A stretch of DNA of 64,000 bases from Legionella sp. PATHC032 (GTDB taxonomy: Bacteria; Pseudomonadota; Gammaproteobacteria; Legionellales; Legionellaceae): assembly GCF_026191185.1 (NCBI RefSeq), contig NZ_JAPHOV010000001.1:1483001-1547000 (forward strand). The letters are read 5' to 3'. Below the pieces are notes generated by a model. The model was not told where the DNA came from, did not search any database, and saw only the letters and a list, made by a program, of their open reading frames with translations. A program made the translations under genes and the position numbers. How positions within the stretch are numbered: position 1 is the first letter of the stretch; the number at the start of each line of letters is the position of its first letter. Shown piece after piece: positions 20,123-30,757 of this stretch.

Positions 20123-21455
20123 ATCCTTGAGCTTTGTTATAGGCTTCTTCTATAGAGTTTAATGTGATTTCTGCTAATTTCCCAATGATTTTTTTATCTG
20201 TGTTAAGAGGTGGCAGCCAATAAAGCGTATTGCCAATCGGGCGAAGCAGTGCGCCTTGCTTTATTGCTTCCTGATAAATTTTAAATCCAATTCTTGTTTG
20301 ATTGCTCTCTATCTCTATAAGATCTGCTGCAACAACAGCCCCAACTCCACGAACATTTACAAGTTTCCTACTGTCTTTGGCTATATCCTGCAGATAGGAA
20401 AACATGATTTCACCAAGCTCCTGGCTATGCATGAGCAGATTATCTTGATCTATTGTTTTAATGGTTGCCAAAGCAGCACTTATAGCAAGTGGATTCCCAC
20501 TATAGGTATGTGAGTGCAAAAAAGATTTCCCTGCATGGTAATCATCATAAAAAAGATCAAACAAGGAACTATCAATCATGACGCAGCTAAATGGTATTGA
20601 ACCTGAAGTTAATCCTTTAGACAGGCAAATTAAGTCAGGTTTTATATGTGCGTGATCACAGGCTAGCCATTTTCCAGTTCTTCCTATACCAGTCATAATC
20701 TCATCCGCAATTAAATAAATGCCTTTTTCTTTCGCCCATAAAGAGATTTTTGCAAGGAAATCCGCACTGTAACACAGCATTCCTCCGGCACCCTGAATGA
20801 TAGGCTCCAAAAGTACGGCACAAACTCTCTCGCAAATTTTATTTAATTGTTGTACTACCTTATTCCAATAAGTATCACAGTTCTTCCATAATGGATCTTT
20901 AGTACCTGAGACATAGGGAATATCATCAATAAAGTGGCATTGTACACCAAATGAGGCGTAAGGAGCTTTATAGAGTCCCAAGTCACTGACACTCATGGTT
21001 CCAATAGTTTCACCATGGTATCCATTTTTTAAGGCAATAAATTGATTTTTATTTTTATTCCCCTTTATTTGTGAAGCATGAATGGCTAATTTCATGGCAA
21101 TTTCGACAGCGCTAGAACCATCACTGGCAAAAAATACATGCTGTTTCCCAGTAATTTCACTTAATTTTTCAGCTAATTCCACTGCAGCTGGATGAGTTGT
21201 ATTGGCACTAATCACATGCTCAAAATAATCCAGTTGGTTCTTGATAGCAGCTATCACAGCCGGATGACCATGCCCTAAAGATTTGCACCACCAACTGGAA
21301 ATAGCATCGATCAAGGGACCTTTATTGGTATAGAGATAGCTACCTTGTGCTTTATTGACAATGATAGGTGGGCACGTTTCGAAATCTTTCATCTGTGAAC
21401 AAGGATGCCAAATGTGTTTTAAGTCTTTTGCAATAAGTTGATCTATGTTTACCAT
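20115..21455 (-). CDS. bioA: Adenosylmethionine-8-amino-7-oxononanoate aminotransferase BioA
   Basis: PLP enzyme that converts KAPA to DAPA in biotin synthesis, using SAM as amino donor. Seen: I-W-H-P-C-S-Q-M near the N-terminus, W-W-C-K-S-L-G-H-G-H, A-D-E-I-M-T-G-I-G-R-T-G, and C-L-S-K-G-L-T-S-G with the PLP lysine. The open frame extends to 21503, but I place the start at ATG 21455, which gives an N-terminus of normal length; longer forms would run across the bioB promoter. The first codons overlap the left half of the BirA-like operator. The gene heads a chain of overlapping genes ending in coaE. Confidence 0.93.
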   Translation of the reverse strand: MVNIDQLIAKDLKHIWHPCSQMKDFETCPPIIVNKAQGSYLYTNKGPLIDAISSWWCKSLGHGHPAVIAAIKNQLDYFEHVISANTTHPAAVELAEKLSEITGKQHVFFASDGSSAVEIAMKLAIHASQIKGNKNKNQFIALKNGYHGETIGTMSVSDLGLYKAPYASFGVQCHFIDDIPYVSGTKDPLWKNCDTYWNKVVQQLNKICERVCAVLLEPIIQGAGGMLCYSADFLAKISLWAKEKGIYLIADEIMTGIGRTGKWLACDHAHIKPDLICLSKGLTSGSIPFSCVMIDSSLFDLFYDDYHAGKSFLHSHTYSGNPLAISAALATIKTIDQDNLLMHSQELGEIMFSYLQDIAKDSRKLVNVRGVGAVVAADLIEIESNQTRIGFKIYQEAIKQGALLRPIGNTLYWLPPLNTDKKIIGKLAEITLNSIEEAYNKAQGYE

Positions 21456-21476
21456 TTTAAAAATTTTGGTTGACAA
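21445..21476. promoter_or_regulatory. Probable BirA operator between bioA and bioB
   Basis: ATGTTTACC (21445-21453), 14 bases, then GGTTGACAA (21468-21476). The known BirA operator is TTGTAAACC-N14/15-GGTTTACAA. The right half matches at 8 of 9 positions, and the bases after it (GTGTAG) resemble the E. coli site; the left half matches at 6 of 9. It overlaps the bioB -35 box, a position from which biotinyl-AMP-loaded BirA would block transcription. Confidence 0.6.
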
Positions 21477-21497
21477 GTGTAGGCGCGACTTTATCAT
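21470..21497 (+). promoter_or_regulatory. Sigma-70 promoter for bioBFHD
   Basis: A perfect -35 TTGACA (21470-21475), a 16-base spacer and TATCAT (21492-21497). Transcription would start near 21504, leaving a short leader with the strong ribosome site AAGGGGG just before the GTG of bioB at 21528. Confidence 0.7.
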
Positions 21498-21527
21498 GTT
21501 CACTATTCTGAATTAAAGGGGGTAGTC

Positions 21528-22475
21528 GTGTCTGAAGAAAAGAAAAAATGGTCAATTTCTGATATTGAAGCCATTTACCAACAACCATTTAATGATTTAC
21601 TTTATCAAGCACATAGCATTCATAGGACATTTCATGATCCTAATTCCTTACAATTTGCGACTTTGTTAAGCATTAAAACAGGTGCATGCCCAGAAGATTG
21701 TGGCTATTGCTCTCAAAGTGGTCACTATAAGACGCATGTAGAAAAAGAAAAATTGATGTCAGTTAAAGAGGTATTGCAATGTGCGAAAGAGGCAAAAGAG
21801 GGTGGTGCCAAACGTTTTTGTATGGGGGCTGCGTGGCGTTGCCCACCTGATAAGGCAATGTCGCAACTAAAAGAAATGATTGAAGGGGTAAAGTCTTTAG
21901 GGCTTGAGACTTGTATGACTTTAGGGATGCTTACCAAGGATCAGGCCTCTCATTTGAAGGATGCTGGATTGGATTATTATAACCATAATATTGATACTTC
22001 CCCATCCTATTACGATAAGGTAGTAACTACTCGAAAATTCAGTGATCGATTGGATACTTTAAATAACGTTCGTTCAGCAGGAATTAATGTATGTTGTGGT
22101 GGTATTTTAGGCTTGGGGGAAACCAGGGAAGATCGAATCGAATTTTTACTGACATTAGCCAATATGGAAACCCCTCCGGAAAGTGTGCCAATTAATCGCT
22201 TAATTCCAGTGGAAGGAACACCTTTAGCTCAAGCTGAGCGAGTAGAAGGGATTGAATTGGTAAGAACTATTGCTACAGCAAGAATTTTAATGCCTAAAAG
22301 TGCTATCAGACTGACAGCTGGTCGGACAGAAATGAGTGATGAATTACAAGCCCTTTGCTATTTTGCTGGAGCCAATTCAGTGTTTATTGGAGATAAATTA
22401 TTGACCGAAGATAATCCTCAGCGCGCCAAAGACAAAGTTCTTTTTAACAAACTGGGTTTGACTGAGATGGCATAA
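21528..22475 (+). CDS. bioB: Biotin synthase BioB
   Basis: Radical-SAM enzyme inserting sulfur into dethiobiotin. The 315 residues contain the cluster motif [10 protein letters not shown], the YNHN-type substrate stretch [16 protein letters not shown], and the arginine/second-cluster region with A-G-R-T-E-M. It starts with GTG, preceded by AAGGGGG. Its TAA is directly followed by the ATG of bioF, the first step of a tight bioBFHD operon. Confidence 0.97.
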   Translation: MSEEKKKWSISDIEAIYQQPFNDLLYQAHSIHRTFHDPNSLQFATLLSIKTGACPEDCGYCSQSGHYKTHVEKEKLMSVKEVLQCAKEAKEGGAKRFCMGAAWRCPPDKAMSQLKEMIEGVKSLGLETCMTLGMLTKDQASHLKDAGLDYYNHNIDTSPSYYDKVVTTRKFSDRLDTLNNVRSAGINVCCGGILGLGETREDRIEFLLTLANMETPPESVPINRLIPVEGTPLAQAERVEGIELVRTIATARILMPKSAIRLTAGRTEMSDELQALCYFAGANSVFIGDKLLTEDNPQRAKDKVLFNKLGLTEMA

Positions 22476-23618
22476 ATGGCTCTTAATATAAAAATTAAAG
22501 AGTATACAGCGCAGCTGCAAGAACAAGGATTATTGCGTACAAGACAAATTTTAGAAACGAACAAGACAGATTATATTCGGTTCGATTCGAATGATTATTT
22601 GTCGCTAATGGAGGATAGGCGTATTGCAAAAGCCTATCAAAAAGGGTATGAATTGTATCCTTGCGGAAGTGGTGCTTCTATGGTTTTAAGCGGATACCAT
22701 AACGGTCACCAAGCTCTTGAGAGGACCTTTGCCGAAATACTGGGAGTTGATGATTGTCTTTTATTCTCCTCTGGTTATTGTGCAAATTTGGCCATTACGG
22801 CTTTACTTGGACGTTTGAGAGCACATTGTTTTATAGATAAAAGTGTTCATGCCTCTATTTATGATGGATTAGCTTTGTCCCGAGTAACTTACTCACGATA
22901 CATACATAATGATATGAAGGCTTTGTCTACCTTGTTGAAATCTCATTTGGATGACTCAGTTTTGATCACCGAAGGTATTTTTAGTATGAGTGGTCAGATA
23001 GCCCCTCTATCAACAATTAGCTCTTTATGTAAAGAGCATGATACCGCGCTCTTTGTAGATGAAGCGCATGCTTTTGGTGTGATTGGCCCACAAGGAATGG
23101 GTTCTGTACCAGGCCATGGATTGACTCAGAATGAAGTTCCATTACGAGTTATTCCTTTTGGCAAGGCATTTGCTTCCCAGGGAGCTGTGGTTGGTGGGCG
23201 GAAGGATTGGATAAATGCATTGTTGCAAACGGCGCGTTCTTTCATTTATTCAACTGCTATTAGTCCTGCTTTATGTTATGGTTTGCTCAAAACATTGGAG
23301 GTAATAGTAGCGGCAGATTCCAGAAGAATAAAACTGACACACTTAGTTGCTCAGTTTAAAGAATTAATCAAATCTTCTCCCTTAAATTGGCTAGATTCAG
23401 ATACTCCAATTCAACAATTAAGGTTAGGATGCCCTCATAAGGCCTTGCATTATGCCAGTGAACTGAAAAAAGAAGGGATCTATTGCTCTGCTATCAGATC
23501 CCCAACGGTAAATAGTAGCTCTTCCGGTTTGCGGATTATTATTAATTATAAGCATACTGCTGAGCAGATCATTGAGTTATTTAATAAATTGCATTTAATA
23601 CATGAATATTCATCTTGA
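22476..23618 (+). CDS. bioF: 8-amino-7-oxononanoate synthase BioF
   Basis: PLP-dependent condensation of pimeloyl thioester with alanine. 380 residues with [32 protein letters not shown] and [10 protein letters not shown] carrying the PLP lysine. Length is normal. It begins immediately after bioB and overlaps bioH by 17 bases. Confidence 0.95.
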   Translation: MALNIKIKEYTAQLQEQGLLRTRQILETNKTDYIRFDSNDYLSLMEDRRIAKAYQKGYELYPCGSGASMVLSGYHNGHQALERTFAEILGVDDCLLFSSGYCANLAITALLGRLRAHCFIDKSVHASIYDGLALSRVTYSRYIHNDMKALSTLLKSHLDDSVLITEGIFSMSGQIAPLSTISSLCKEHDTALFVDEAHAFGVIGPQGMGSVPGHGLTQNEVPLRVIPFGKAFASQGAVVGGRKDWINALLQTARSFIYSTAISPALCYGLLKTLEVIVAADSRRIKLTHLVAQFKELIKSSPLNWLDSDTPIQQLRLGCPHKALHYASELKKEGIYCSAIRSPTVNSSSSGLRIIINYKHTAEQIIELFNKLHLIHEYSS

Positions 23619-24321
23619 TAAATATGGGCAAGGTACGCCTTTAGTTCTATTTCATGGATGGGGATTTGATGGCCAAATCTGGCTACCGATAATTCCTTAC
23701 CTTGAGCCTAAATATCAGATCATTTTAGTCGATTTGCCTGGTTTTGGATTGACCCCAATGATGGAATGGAAGAGTTTTAAAAAGAATTTGCTTGATCAAT
23801 TACCCGAGAAATTTGCATTGGCAGGATGGTCAATGGGCGGACTTTACGCGACACGTTTAGCAATTGAAGATCCTTCCAGAGTACAGTATTTGATAAATAT
23901 AACTTCTTCACCACGTTTTATCTCCGATGTTGATTGGCCGGGAGTGGCTGAGGAGGTATTTGTCAATTTTTATAACAATTTATCGAAAGATATTAATAAG
24001 ACATTAAAAGAATTCATATCCTTGCAACTCAATAAGATGAAATTTGATTTTAAAATGGGTAATCCCCCATCTCCTGAAGGTTTGGCGTTTGGTCTTGAAA
24101 TTTTGGGTACCTGGGATTTTAGACAACAGTTGAAACAAATATCTATACCTACTGTTTACTTATTTGGTCGACTTGATCCGATTACTCCTGTTAAAACAAT
24201 GACAATTATGGAGAAAAATTACCCGAATTTTAAGTACATCCTCTTCAATAGAGCAGCTCACATGCCTTTTCTGTCCCATACCGATTTATTTATTAAAATG
24301 ATGGATGAATTTATAAAATGA
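23602..24321 (+). CDS. bioH: Pimeloyl-ACP methyl ester carboxylesterase BioH
   Basis: Alpha/beta hydrolase that removes the methyl group from pimeloyl-ACP methyl ester. The 239 residues have L-F-H-G-W-G-F-D (oxyanion region), the nucleophile elbow G-W-S-M-G-G, the acid F-G-R-L-D-P-I and the histidine A-A-H-M-P-F. No BioC methyltransferase is visible in this window, although BioH action requires one, so bioC must lie elsewhere. It overlaps bioF at its start and bioD by 4 bases (ATGA) at its end. Confidence 0.93.
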   Translation: MNIHLDKYGQGTPLVLFHGWGFDGQIWLPIIPYLEPKYQIILVDLPGFGLTPMMEWKSFKKNLLDQLPEKFALAGWSMGGLYATRLAIEDPSRVQYLINITSSPRFISDVDWPGVAEEVFVNFYNNLSKDINKTLKEFISLQLNKMKFDFKMGNPPSPEGLAFGLEILGTWDFRQQLKQISIPTVYLFGRLDPITPVKTMTIMEKNYPNFKYILFNRAAHMPFLSHTDLFIKMMDEFIK

Positions 24322-24965
24322 AACGATATTTTATTACTGGTACTGACACTGATTGTGGTAAGACATTTGTAACCAATCAATTGGTTAATCATTTTCCTGG
24401 TTCTGCAGCGATAAAACCTATAGCAAGCGGATGTGAGTATAGCGAAAATCAATTAGTAAACTCTGATGCGCTTATACATCAGCAACAGAATCATTTGCCT
24501 TTGGATATTATTAATCCCTGGCGATTTAGATTGCCAGTTTCTCCGCATTTATCAGCAAGGGAAGATGGCGCAAGTATCGATGTCCTTAAAGTGGCTGATT
24601 ATTGTCTTAATTTGCAACTGAATGACATTAAGAGATTATTTATTGAGGGAGCTGGTGGATTAATGGTTCCTCTGAATGAGCAGGACACTTGGCTTGATTT
24701 TTTAAAATTAACCAAAATTCCTGTTATTTTAGTTGTGGGCATGAAGTTGGGTTGTATCAATCACACATTGCTTACCCAGGAAGTGCTCGAAATGAATAAA
24801 ATTAAATGTCAAGGATGGATTGCTAATTGTAAAGATCGGGACATGCTAATGCTTGAAGACAATATAAGTACCCTTGAAGTCAAATTAAAATATCCTTTAT
24901 TAGCCAGGACAAGCTATGGCGGCAAGATTTCTGATATATGCTTAAGCTCATTGTTATTACAGTGA
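24318..24965 (+). CDS. bioD: Dethiobiotin synthetase BioD
   Basis: ATP-dependent carboxylation and ring closure of DAPA. The 215 residues start with the P-loop G-T-D-T-D-C-G-K-T and contain K-P-I-A-S-G-C and E-G-A-G-G-L-M-V-P, both typical. The length is usual, although the C-terminal part is rather divergent. It is the last gene of bioBFHD, with its ATG overlapping the bioH stop. Confidence 0.93.
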   Translation: MKRYFITGTDTDCGKTFVTNQLVNHFPGSAAIKPIASGCEYSENQLVNSDALIHQQQNHLPLDIINPWRFRLPVSPHLSAREDGASIDVLKVADYCLNLQLNDIKRLFIEGAGGLMVPLNEQDTWLDFLKLTKIPVILVVGMKLGCINHTLLTQEVLEMNKIKCQGWIANCKDRDMLMLEDNISTLEVKLKYPLLARTSYGGKISDICLSSLLLQ

Positions 24966-25015
24966 GATTTTATATCAAAACAGCATTATATACCTGATGT
25001 TATTACTTCTTCTGC

Positions 25016-25045
25016 TTGCGCTATACCCATGGCAGCAATTATAAT
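25016..25045 (+). promoter_or_regulatory. Probable sigma-70 promoter for the fmdB-DUF502-aspS operon
   Basis: TTGCGC (25016-25021), an 18-base spacer and a perfect TATAAT (25040-25045), 46 bases upstream of the FmdB-like start. Confidence 0.45.
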
Positions 25046-25090
25046 GAAAAGTTAAATTACAGATACTTCGAGTTTATGGAGTGATGCTAG

Positions 25091-25405
25091 ATGCCAATTT
25101 ATGAATATCAGTGCACAAACTGTCATCATCAATTTGATTTGATGCAAAAAGTTACAGATGCGCCTGTAAAACAATGTCCAAAGTGTTATGAAAATACTGT
25201 AACAAAACTTATTTCGCCTGCAGGATTTCAGTTGAAGGGAACTGGTTGGTATGCCACAGATTTTAAAAACAAAGGCAACGGACCTAAGGACTCAACTGAG
25301 AGTAAATCAGGAGATTCTGGCATCAATAAAGAAAATTCTTCTAAAGAACCCCCCGCATCAAGCTCTGCTGATAGTGCAAAATCGACAAAAGGTGATAGCG
25401 AGTGA
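25091..25405 (+). CDS. FmdB-family zinc-ribbon protein
   Basis: 104 residues. The N-terminal half is a zinc ribbon: M-P-I-Y-E-Y-Q-C-T-N-C and later C-P-K-C, as in FmdB-type putative regulators. The second half is a low-complexity Lys/Ser/Asp-rich tail without predicted structure. Its molecular role is undefined. The gene precedes a DUF502 protein and aspS, an arrangement found in many gammaproteobacteria, and overlaps the DUF502 gene by 4 bases (GTGA). Confidence 0.85.
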   Translation: MPIYEYQCTNCHHQFDLMQKVTDAPVKQCPKCYENTVTKLISPAGFQLKGTGWYATDFKNKGNGPKDSTESKSGDSGINKENSSKEPPASSSADSAKSTKGDSE

Positions 25406-26031
25406 AATTAATCTCTCTCAGAGCCTATTTAATTACCGGATTAATAGTATGGTTACCAATATTTGTAACCATTGTTGTCCTGAGATTTATTATCGATATG
25501 CTTGATAGCACGTTGGCTTTATTTCCAAAAGCATATCAACCTGAGCAGTTGTTCGGTTTCTATATACCAGGCTTTGGTGTTTTATTTTCATTGGTTTTAT
25601 TACTCGTCACAGGAGTTATTGCAACCAATTTTTTTGGACAGAGACTCGTCAGTCGGGGTGAGTCCTTATTGGCTAAAATACCTCTGGTGCGTTCAATTTA
25701 TAATGCAGTAAAGCAAGTCATTCATGCTGTACTATCAACTAATAGCCAAGCTTTTCGCAAAGTTGTTTTAGTTGAATATCCTCGTAAAGGACTTTGGACC
25801 ATTGCATTTCAGACTGGCTCCGTTAATCCTGAAATTAAAGAGAAATCCAAGGAAGACATGATGTCTGTATTTGTTCCAACTACACCTAACCCTACTTCGG
25901 GTTTTATGTTGATGATACCCAGGCAAGATGCTATCGAGTTGAATATGAGCATTGATGAAGCATTAAAATTAGTAATATCGTTAGGTGTAATGCAGTCTGA
26001 TCCTGCATTGGCACAAGTTAAAACTCAATAA
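25402..26031 (+). CDS. DUF502 inner-membrane protein
   Basis: 209 residues beginning with GTG. Two long hydrophobic helices (~9-30 and ~50-72) are followed by a soluble domain with P-L-V-R-S-I-Y-N-A-V-K-Q, V-L-V-E-Y-P-R-K-G and P-T-T-P-N-P-T-S-G, all hallmarks of DUF502. Function is unknown; plant relatives are membrane proteins called LIKE COV. Translational overlap with the zinc-ribbon gene and an 18-base gap to aspS indicate a three-gene operon. Confidence 0.88.
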   Translation: MKLISLRAYLITGLIVWLPIFVTIVVLRFIIDMLDSTLALFPKAYQPEQLFGFYIPGFGVLFSLVLLLVTGVIATNFFGQRLVSRGESLLAKIPLVRSIYNAVKQVIHAVLSTNSQAFRKVVLVEYPRKGLWTIAFQTGSVNPEIKEKSKEDMMSVFVPTTPNPTSGFMLMIPRQDAIELNMSIDEALKLVISLGVMQSDPALAQVKTQ

Positions 26032-26049
26032 ACTTTAATAGGTGGTTTT

Positions 26050-27831
26050 ATGCGTACACACTACTGTTCGGCCGTGAATGAATTAAGCTTGGATAAGCAA
26101 ATCACAGTTTGTGGGTGGGTGCATAATAGACGAGATCATGGCGGAGTTATTTTTTTAGATATTCGTGATCGTTCCGGATTATTGCAAGTTGTGTATGAGC
26201 CTGAAAATAAAGAAATTTTTGCAATTGCTGAAAAACTAAGATCGGAGTTTGTTGTTCGTGTTACTGGCATTGTACGTAAAAGACCAGAGGGAATGATCAA
26301 TGATAAAATGGAGACTGGTAAGGTTGAGGTAATTGGTACACAACTTGAAATTCTTAACCAATCTCCAACTCCACCGTTTTTGCCAGATGATCATCAAATT
26401 ATCAATGAAGATTTACGTTATAAATACCGCTATATTGATTTGCGGCGTGCTGTTATGCAAAAGAAACTGACTTTAAGACACAAGTTAAACAGTTGTATAC
26501 GTAATTACTTGAATGAGCAGAACTTTTTAGATATAGAAACGCCTATGTTGACTAAGGCAACTCCCGAGGGCGCACGTGATTATCTTGTGCCTTCAAGGGT
26601 GCATCCAGGACAATTCTATGCGTTACCTCAATCACCGCAATTATTTAAGCAATTGCTGATGATGTCAGGATTTGATAAATATTATCAAATTGTACGTTGT
26701 TTCAGAGATGAAGATTTACGAGCTGACAGACAGCCTGAGTTTACTCAGCTTGATATAGAAATGGCCTTTATTAATGAAGAAGACATATTGCAACTCATTG
26801 AGGGATTGCTCAAGGTTGTATTTAAGGAAATCCTTAACATTACCTTACCTGATAAATTGCTAAGAATGTCATATCAAGAGGCCATGACACGCTATGGAAG
26901 TGATAAACCCGATCTGCGTAATCCATTGGAGTTGATTGATATTGCAGATTTAGTTAAGGATTGTGATTTTAATGTGTTTGCTTCTGCTGCGAATGATAAT
27001 TCAGGAAGAGTGGTCGCCTTAAAATTACCTAATGGATGTGATCTTAGTCGAAAAGATCTGGATAATTATGGACAATTTGTAACGATCTATGGCGCTAAAG
27101 GACTTGCATATATAAAAGTCAACGATTTAAGTGCTGGTATGGCGGGCTTGCAGTCACCCATTCTAAAGTTTTTGTCTGAAACGGCTGTGCAATCTATTCT
27201 TAATCGGGTTGAGGCGCAGACTGGCGACGTCATTTTTTTCGGAGCTGACAAAGCTCATGTAGTCAATGAATCTATGGGAGCCTTAAGGAATAAACTGGGT
27301 CATGATAGAAATCTGATTAATTCTGGATGGCAATTATTGTGGGTAGTTGATTGGCCAATGTTTGAACTGGATCCTCAAAGTAATAAGTTACAGCCTATGC
27401 ATCATCCCTTTACATCCCCGCAGGAACTATCTGCCGAGGCACTTCGCTCCAAGCCAACGCAAACATTAGCCAAGGCATATGATATAGTTATTAATGGTTA
27501 TGAAATTGGCGGTGGCTCTATTCGTATCCATCAACCTGAACTACAAAAAACTGTATTTGATTTGATCGGAATTGATGAGCAAGAGGCACATGAGAAATTT
27601 GGATTTTTACTCGATGCCTTACAATATGGTGCTCCACCCCATGGTGGAATTGCGTTGGGAATTGATAGATTAGCTATGCTGCTGACAGACTCAACTTCCA
27701 TAAGGGATGTGATTGCGTTTCCCAAAACTCAAACAGCATCCTGTCCTTTAACAAGTGCGCCATCGCCTGCGGGCAATGCACAATTAACTGAACTGGGTAT
27801 AAGACTTGCGCCAACTATTACGACAAAGTAA
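26050..27831 (+). CDS. aspS: Aspartyl-tRNA synthetase AspS
   Basis: Class II synthetase, 593 residues, of the bacterial type: an N-terminal OB-fold ([11 protein letters not shown]), motif 2 [16 protein letters not shown], the inserted GAD domain (~290-420), and motif 3 [10 protein letters not shown]. Length is normal. It ends just before a strong intrinsic terminator at 27841-27876. The GGTGG sequence 6-10 bases before the ATG is a good ribosome site. Confidence 0.97.
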   Translation: MRTHYCSAVNELSLDKQITVCGWVHNRRDHGGVIFLDIRDRSGLLQVVYEPENKEIFAIAEKLRSEFVVRVTGIVRKRPEGMINDKMETGKVEVIGTQLEILNQSPTPPFLPDDHQIINEDLRYKYRYIDLRRAVMQKKLTLRHKLNSCIRNYLNEQNFLDIETPMLTKATPEGARDYLVPSRVHPGQFYALPQSPQLFKQLLMMSGFDKYYQIVRCFRDEDLRADRQPEFTQLDIEMAFINEEDILQLIEGLLKVVFKEILNITLPDKLLRMSYQEAMTRYGSDKPDLRNPLELIDIADLVKDCDFNVFASAANDNSGRVVALKLPNGCDLSRKDLDNYGQFVTIYGAKGLAYIKVNDLSAGMAGLQSPILKFLSETAVQSILNRVEAQTGDVIFFGADKAHVVNESMGALRNKLGHDRNLINSGWQLLWVVDWPMFELDPQSNKLQPMHHPFTSPQELSAEALRSKPTQTLAKAYDIVINGYEIGGGSIRIHQPELQKTVFDLIGIDEQEAHEKFGFLLDALQYGAPPHGGIALGIDRLAMLLTDSTSIRDVIAFPKTQTASCPLTSAPSPAGNAQLTELGIRLAPTITTK

Positions 27832-30757
27832 TTTAAATTTAAGCACCACAAGTTTAAAATACTTGTGGTGCTTTTTCCTGCCTCTGTTTTTATTATTTTT
27901 TAGTTTTTCACTCTTTTCAGCATCGATTAAAGAAAACAATGCCACGCTAGTAGAATATTTGGCACATGAAAAAACTCATTTGACCATTGCTATCAATGAA
28001 ATTAAACAAAAGAGTGCGCCTAAGGATGAGCAGGAATACAGTGAGAAATTAAGACAAATTAAAACTATTCTTTCAATGAATAAAGCAAAAATTGAGAGTT
28101 TGAATAGTTTTAGTGAAAATCAAAAGAAAGAAGAGGTCAATTTGAATGACCAACTAAAGCGTTTGCAACAAATGCCACTTGCCAATGCTGAAGTAACTAT
28201 CCAAGAGAAAGTAGGTAAAATCGAGACCTTGCTTACTGTTAATAAAAAAACTACTGAGTTAATTGCAGAAACTTTGGATTTAGCTAAACAATATCAATTA
28301 CTTTTAAATGATGCTTTGAATGAATTAAAACTTTGGAAAGCCAATTTCGATTTGGAAGAAAAGCTTAAGTCAATTAAAGCCATTAGAGATAAATTGAATA
28401 AAGAGCTGAATATCCTTTATCAGAATGCAGTATCCAGTCAAGATCAAAAGCAACCTGAACTGACGATTGGCGAACAGATTCAATATGAAGCTAATTTGTA
28501 CATCAATAATCAAAGAATTGCAGTTATTCATCAAAAATTAAATGCATTGGAGTTACAGAAAAAGATAATTAAAACGAATATCCTGTTATTAAATAACTTG
28601 GATACCAAAGCCTTGCAATCTGCAATCGATAATTACAGAGAGGTTATTAATCAATATTCGGGTATAGAGAATTCTTTGCAAACAATTCTAAATTCTCTTA
28701 CAAATCAGGCTAATCTTTTTGTTGAACCAGGGTTACGAAAATCCGTTATCTTATTGCAGAATGATGTTAAAGCAGAATTAAAAGAGACCTCTAATCAAAA
28801 ACTTATCTTATCCAAAAATTTAGAGGATTATCAAAATCAATTAAAAAAACAGATCTCAACAAGACAAAGCTTAAGTGAATACAATATTGACAGTTGGGCA
28901 GTAATTCTCAAGAAGCTAATTGATATCCCCAATTTGTTCTATAAATACATCAAAACACTAACCATAAAGGTTTATGATAGCTATACTTGGTTAGATACTT
29001 TTCCTGCTGTTTTTTTATGGACAGTTTTGATTTTTATCCTGAGCCTGTTTTATATTTTAAATCATGTTTTGAAGACTTTAGCGAGAGATAAAGAACGCTC
29101 AAGATTTACTGGCTATCTTTATGGTGGAATACTTGTTTTACTGCAAAGAAACATACCTTACCTTTGTTTTTTCGCTATGTTATCCTTCATTTTATACTTC
29201 ACCAGTATTTCCTATGCTAACTCTCAATTATTAATTAAACTCATTATCGTGTGGTTTACCTTTAGAGTTTTAATCTTAATAGCTCGTTTGATTTTGTTAG
29301 AAAGTATCTCGGACTCATCAGGTAAGGACGTTAAATTATATTATCGATTAAAATGGTTGTTGCTTTTTGGCGGATGGACAACCGCGTTGATGACATTTAG
29401 CCACTTGTTACCTTTATCAATTTTGCTACAAGATATATTCAATCGACTATTCATGCTTTTTATGTTAACGGTTTCCCTGGTAGCATGGAAAAGTAAAGAT
29501 GTAATTCCTTATCTCATCAGACCATTACTGAAATCAAAGAAAAGGTATTTTAAAAATGCAATTTCCTTGCTGGTCATTTTAGTTCCTATTACCTTATTTA
29601 CAACCGCAATCATTGGTTTAATTGGCTTTGTGAATCTGGCATGGACTATGAGTCGTTATCAAGCTTATATTCTATTAGTTTTAGTAGGATATATTCTCGT
29701 AAGAGGTTTGATATTTGACGCATTAGAACTTTTCTCTGAGTGGATGATATCTTCATTGAAAAATGGTTGGTTATGGATAGAGGTTTTCCTCAAGCCAATC
29801 GATAAAATCTTGCGTATTGTCTTGTTTTTAACAAGTGCATTAATTTTATTTCAGTTGTTTGGTTGGTACTCTGATTCACTGGTTATGACTAGCCTTGAAA
29901 AAGTGGTTCAATACAGTATTCTTAATATTACAGGCATACATATTACAGTTGCCAGTATCATTGAATTTCTTATTCTGCTCGCTGTTTTAGTATGGGCAGC
30001 AAAGTGGACAAGAGAATTTTGCTTTCGATGGTTATATAAGAATACCAAAGATGTGGGTATACGCCATAGTTTATCCGTATTTACACAGTATGCGGTCATA
30101 TTACTGGGTACTTTCATAACTCTTCATGTTCTGGGACTGGATTTTAGCGGTATGTCGATGATACTTGGAGGGCTTGCGGTCGGTATGGGTTTCGGTTTAA
30201 GAGATTTTGCTTCAAATATTGTTGGAGGCATTATGCTTTTAATTGAAAGACCAGTAAGAGAAGGTGACTTAATTACCATAGGTGAATATGAGGGGCAAGT
30301 AGCTCATATAGGCATTCGCTCCATGCGTGTATCCTCATGGGATAATACTCAGGTTTTGATTCCTAATGCTGAAACATTTAATAAACCTTTTACAAACTGG
30401 ACTCATCAAGATGGTATTATTCGTACGGTCATACCGATAAAGGTAAGTAGAGCTGATGATCCAGTGATGATTCAACAGTTAATACTTGATGTATTAGCAA
30501 TTATTCCGGAAATTGTTCCAGATCCACCTGCCCAGGTTTTTTTAAAGAAAATCGATACAGCTTTAATAGAATTTGAAGCGCGGTATTTTATTAATATCCA
30601 GAATCATAACCGTGTTGAAGTAAGGTCAAAAGTCTTGTTTGCGATAACCGCACAATTCAAAGCGGCAGGAATACAGCCGCCAATTGAGCCTATTACTGTT
30701 GAACTAAAAGAGAGCACCAGTGATTTTAGCCTTAAAAAGCAAACCACCGAGGAATGA
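27806..30757 (+). CDS. Large MscK/KefA-like mechanosensitive channel
   Basis: Up to 983 residues. Order: an N-terminal signal-like hydrophobic stretch (~20-40), a long periplasmic coiled-coil region (~40-370), about ten membrane helices, then the MscS core, with the pore helix [14 protein letters not shown] and the beta domain beginning R-P-V-R-E-G-D. This is the layout of large MscS relatives that open on membrane tension. The start is uncertain: no ATG is available before the signal stretch. TTG 27806 lies inside aspS and TTG 27863 lies inside the terminator stem, and neither has a ribosome site. Confidence 0.85.
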   Translation: MRQLLRQSNLNLSTTSLKYLWCFFLPLFLLFFSFSLFSASIKENNATLVEYLAHEKTHLTIAINEIKQKSAPKDEQEYSEKLRQIKTILSMNKAKIESLNSFSENQKKEEVNLNDQLKRLQQMPLANAEVTIQEKVGKIETLLTVNKKTTELIAETLDLAKQYQLLLNDALNELKLWKANFDLEEKLKSIKAIRDKLNKELNILYQNAVSSQDQKQPELTIGEQIQYEANLYINNQRIAVIHQKLNALELQKKIIKTNILLLNNLDTKALQSAIDNYREVINQYSGIENSLQTILNSLTNQANLFVEPGLRKSVILLQNDVKAELKETSNQKLILSKNLEDYQNQLKKQISTRQSLSEYNIDSWAVILKKLIDIPNLFYKYIKTLTIKVYDSYTWLDTFPAVFLWTVLIFILSLFYILNHVLKTLARDKERSRFTGYLYGGILVLLQRNIPYLCFFAMLSFILYFTSISYANSQLLIKLIIVWFTFRVLILIARLILLESISDSSGKDVKLYYRLKWLLLFGGWTTALMTFSHLLPLSILLQDIFNRLFMLFMLTVSLVAWKSKDVIPYLIRPLLKSKKRYFKNAISLLVILVPITLFTTAIIGLIGFVNLAWTMSRYQAYILLVLVGYILVRGLIFDALELFSEWMISSLKNGWLWIEVFLKPIDKILRIVLFLTSALILFQLFGWYSDSLVMTSLEKVVQYSILNITGIHITVASIIEFLILLAVLVWAAKWTREFCFRWLYKNTKDVGIRHSLSVFTQYAVILLGTFITLHVLGLDFSGMSMILGGLAVGMGFGLRDFASNIVGGIMLLIERPVREGDLITIGEYEGQVAHIGIRSMRVSSWDNTQVLIPNAETFNKPFTNWTHQDGIIRTVIPIKVSRADDPVMIQQLILDVLAIIPEIVPDPPAQVFLKKIDTALIEFEARYFINIQNHNRVEVRSKVLFAITAQFKAAGIQPPIEPITVELKESTSDFSLKKQTTEE
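27841..27876 (+). terminator. Strong intrinsic terminator of the aspS operon
   Basis: AAGCACCACAAG (27841-27852) pairs perfectly with CTTGTGGTGCTT (27862-27873) around a short A/T loop, and the right arm runs into a T5 tract. It lies inside the open frame of the next gene (MscK-like), around that gene's possible start codons. Confidence 0.85.

Noticed and set aside
25251..25711. Plus-strand frames overlapping the zinc-ribbon and DUF502 genes
   Set aside because: They are shifted-frame shadows of clearly conserved coding regions and lack ribosome sites.
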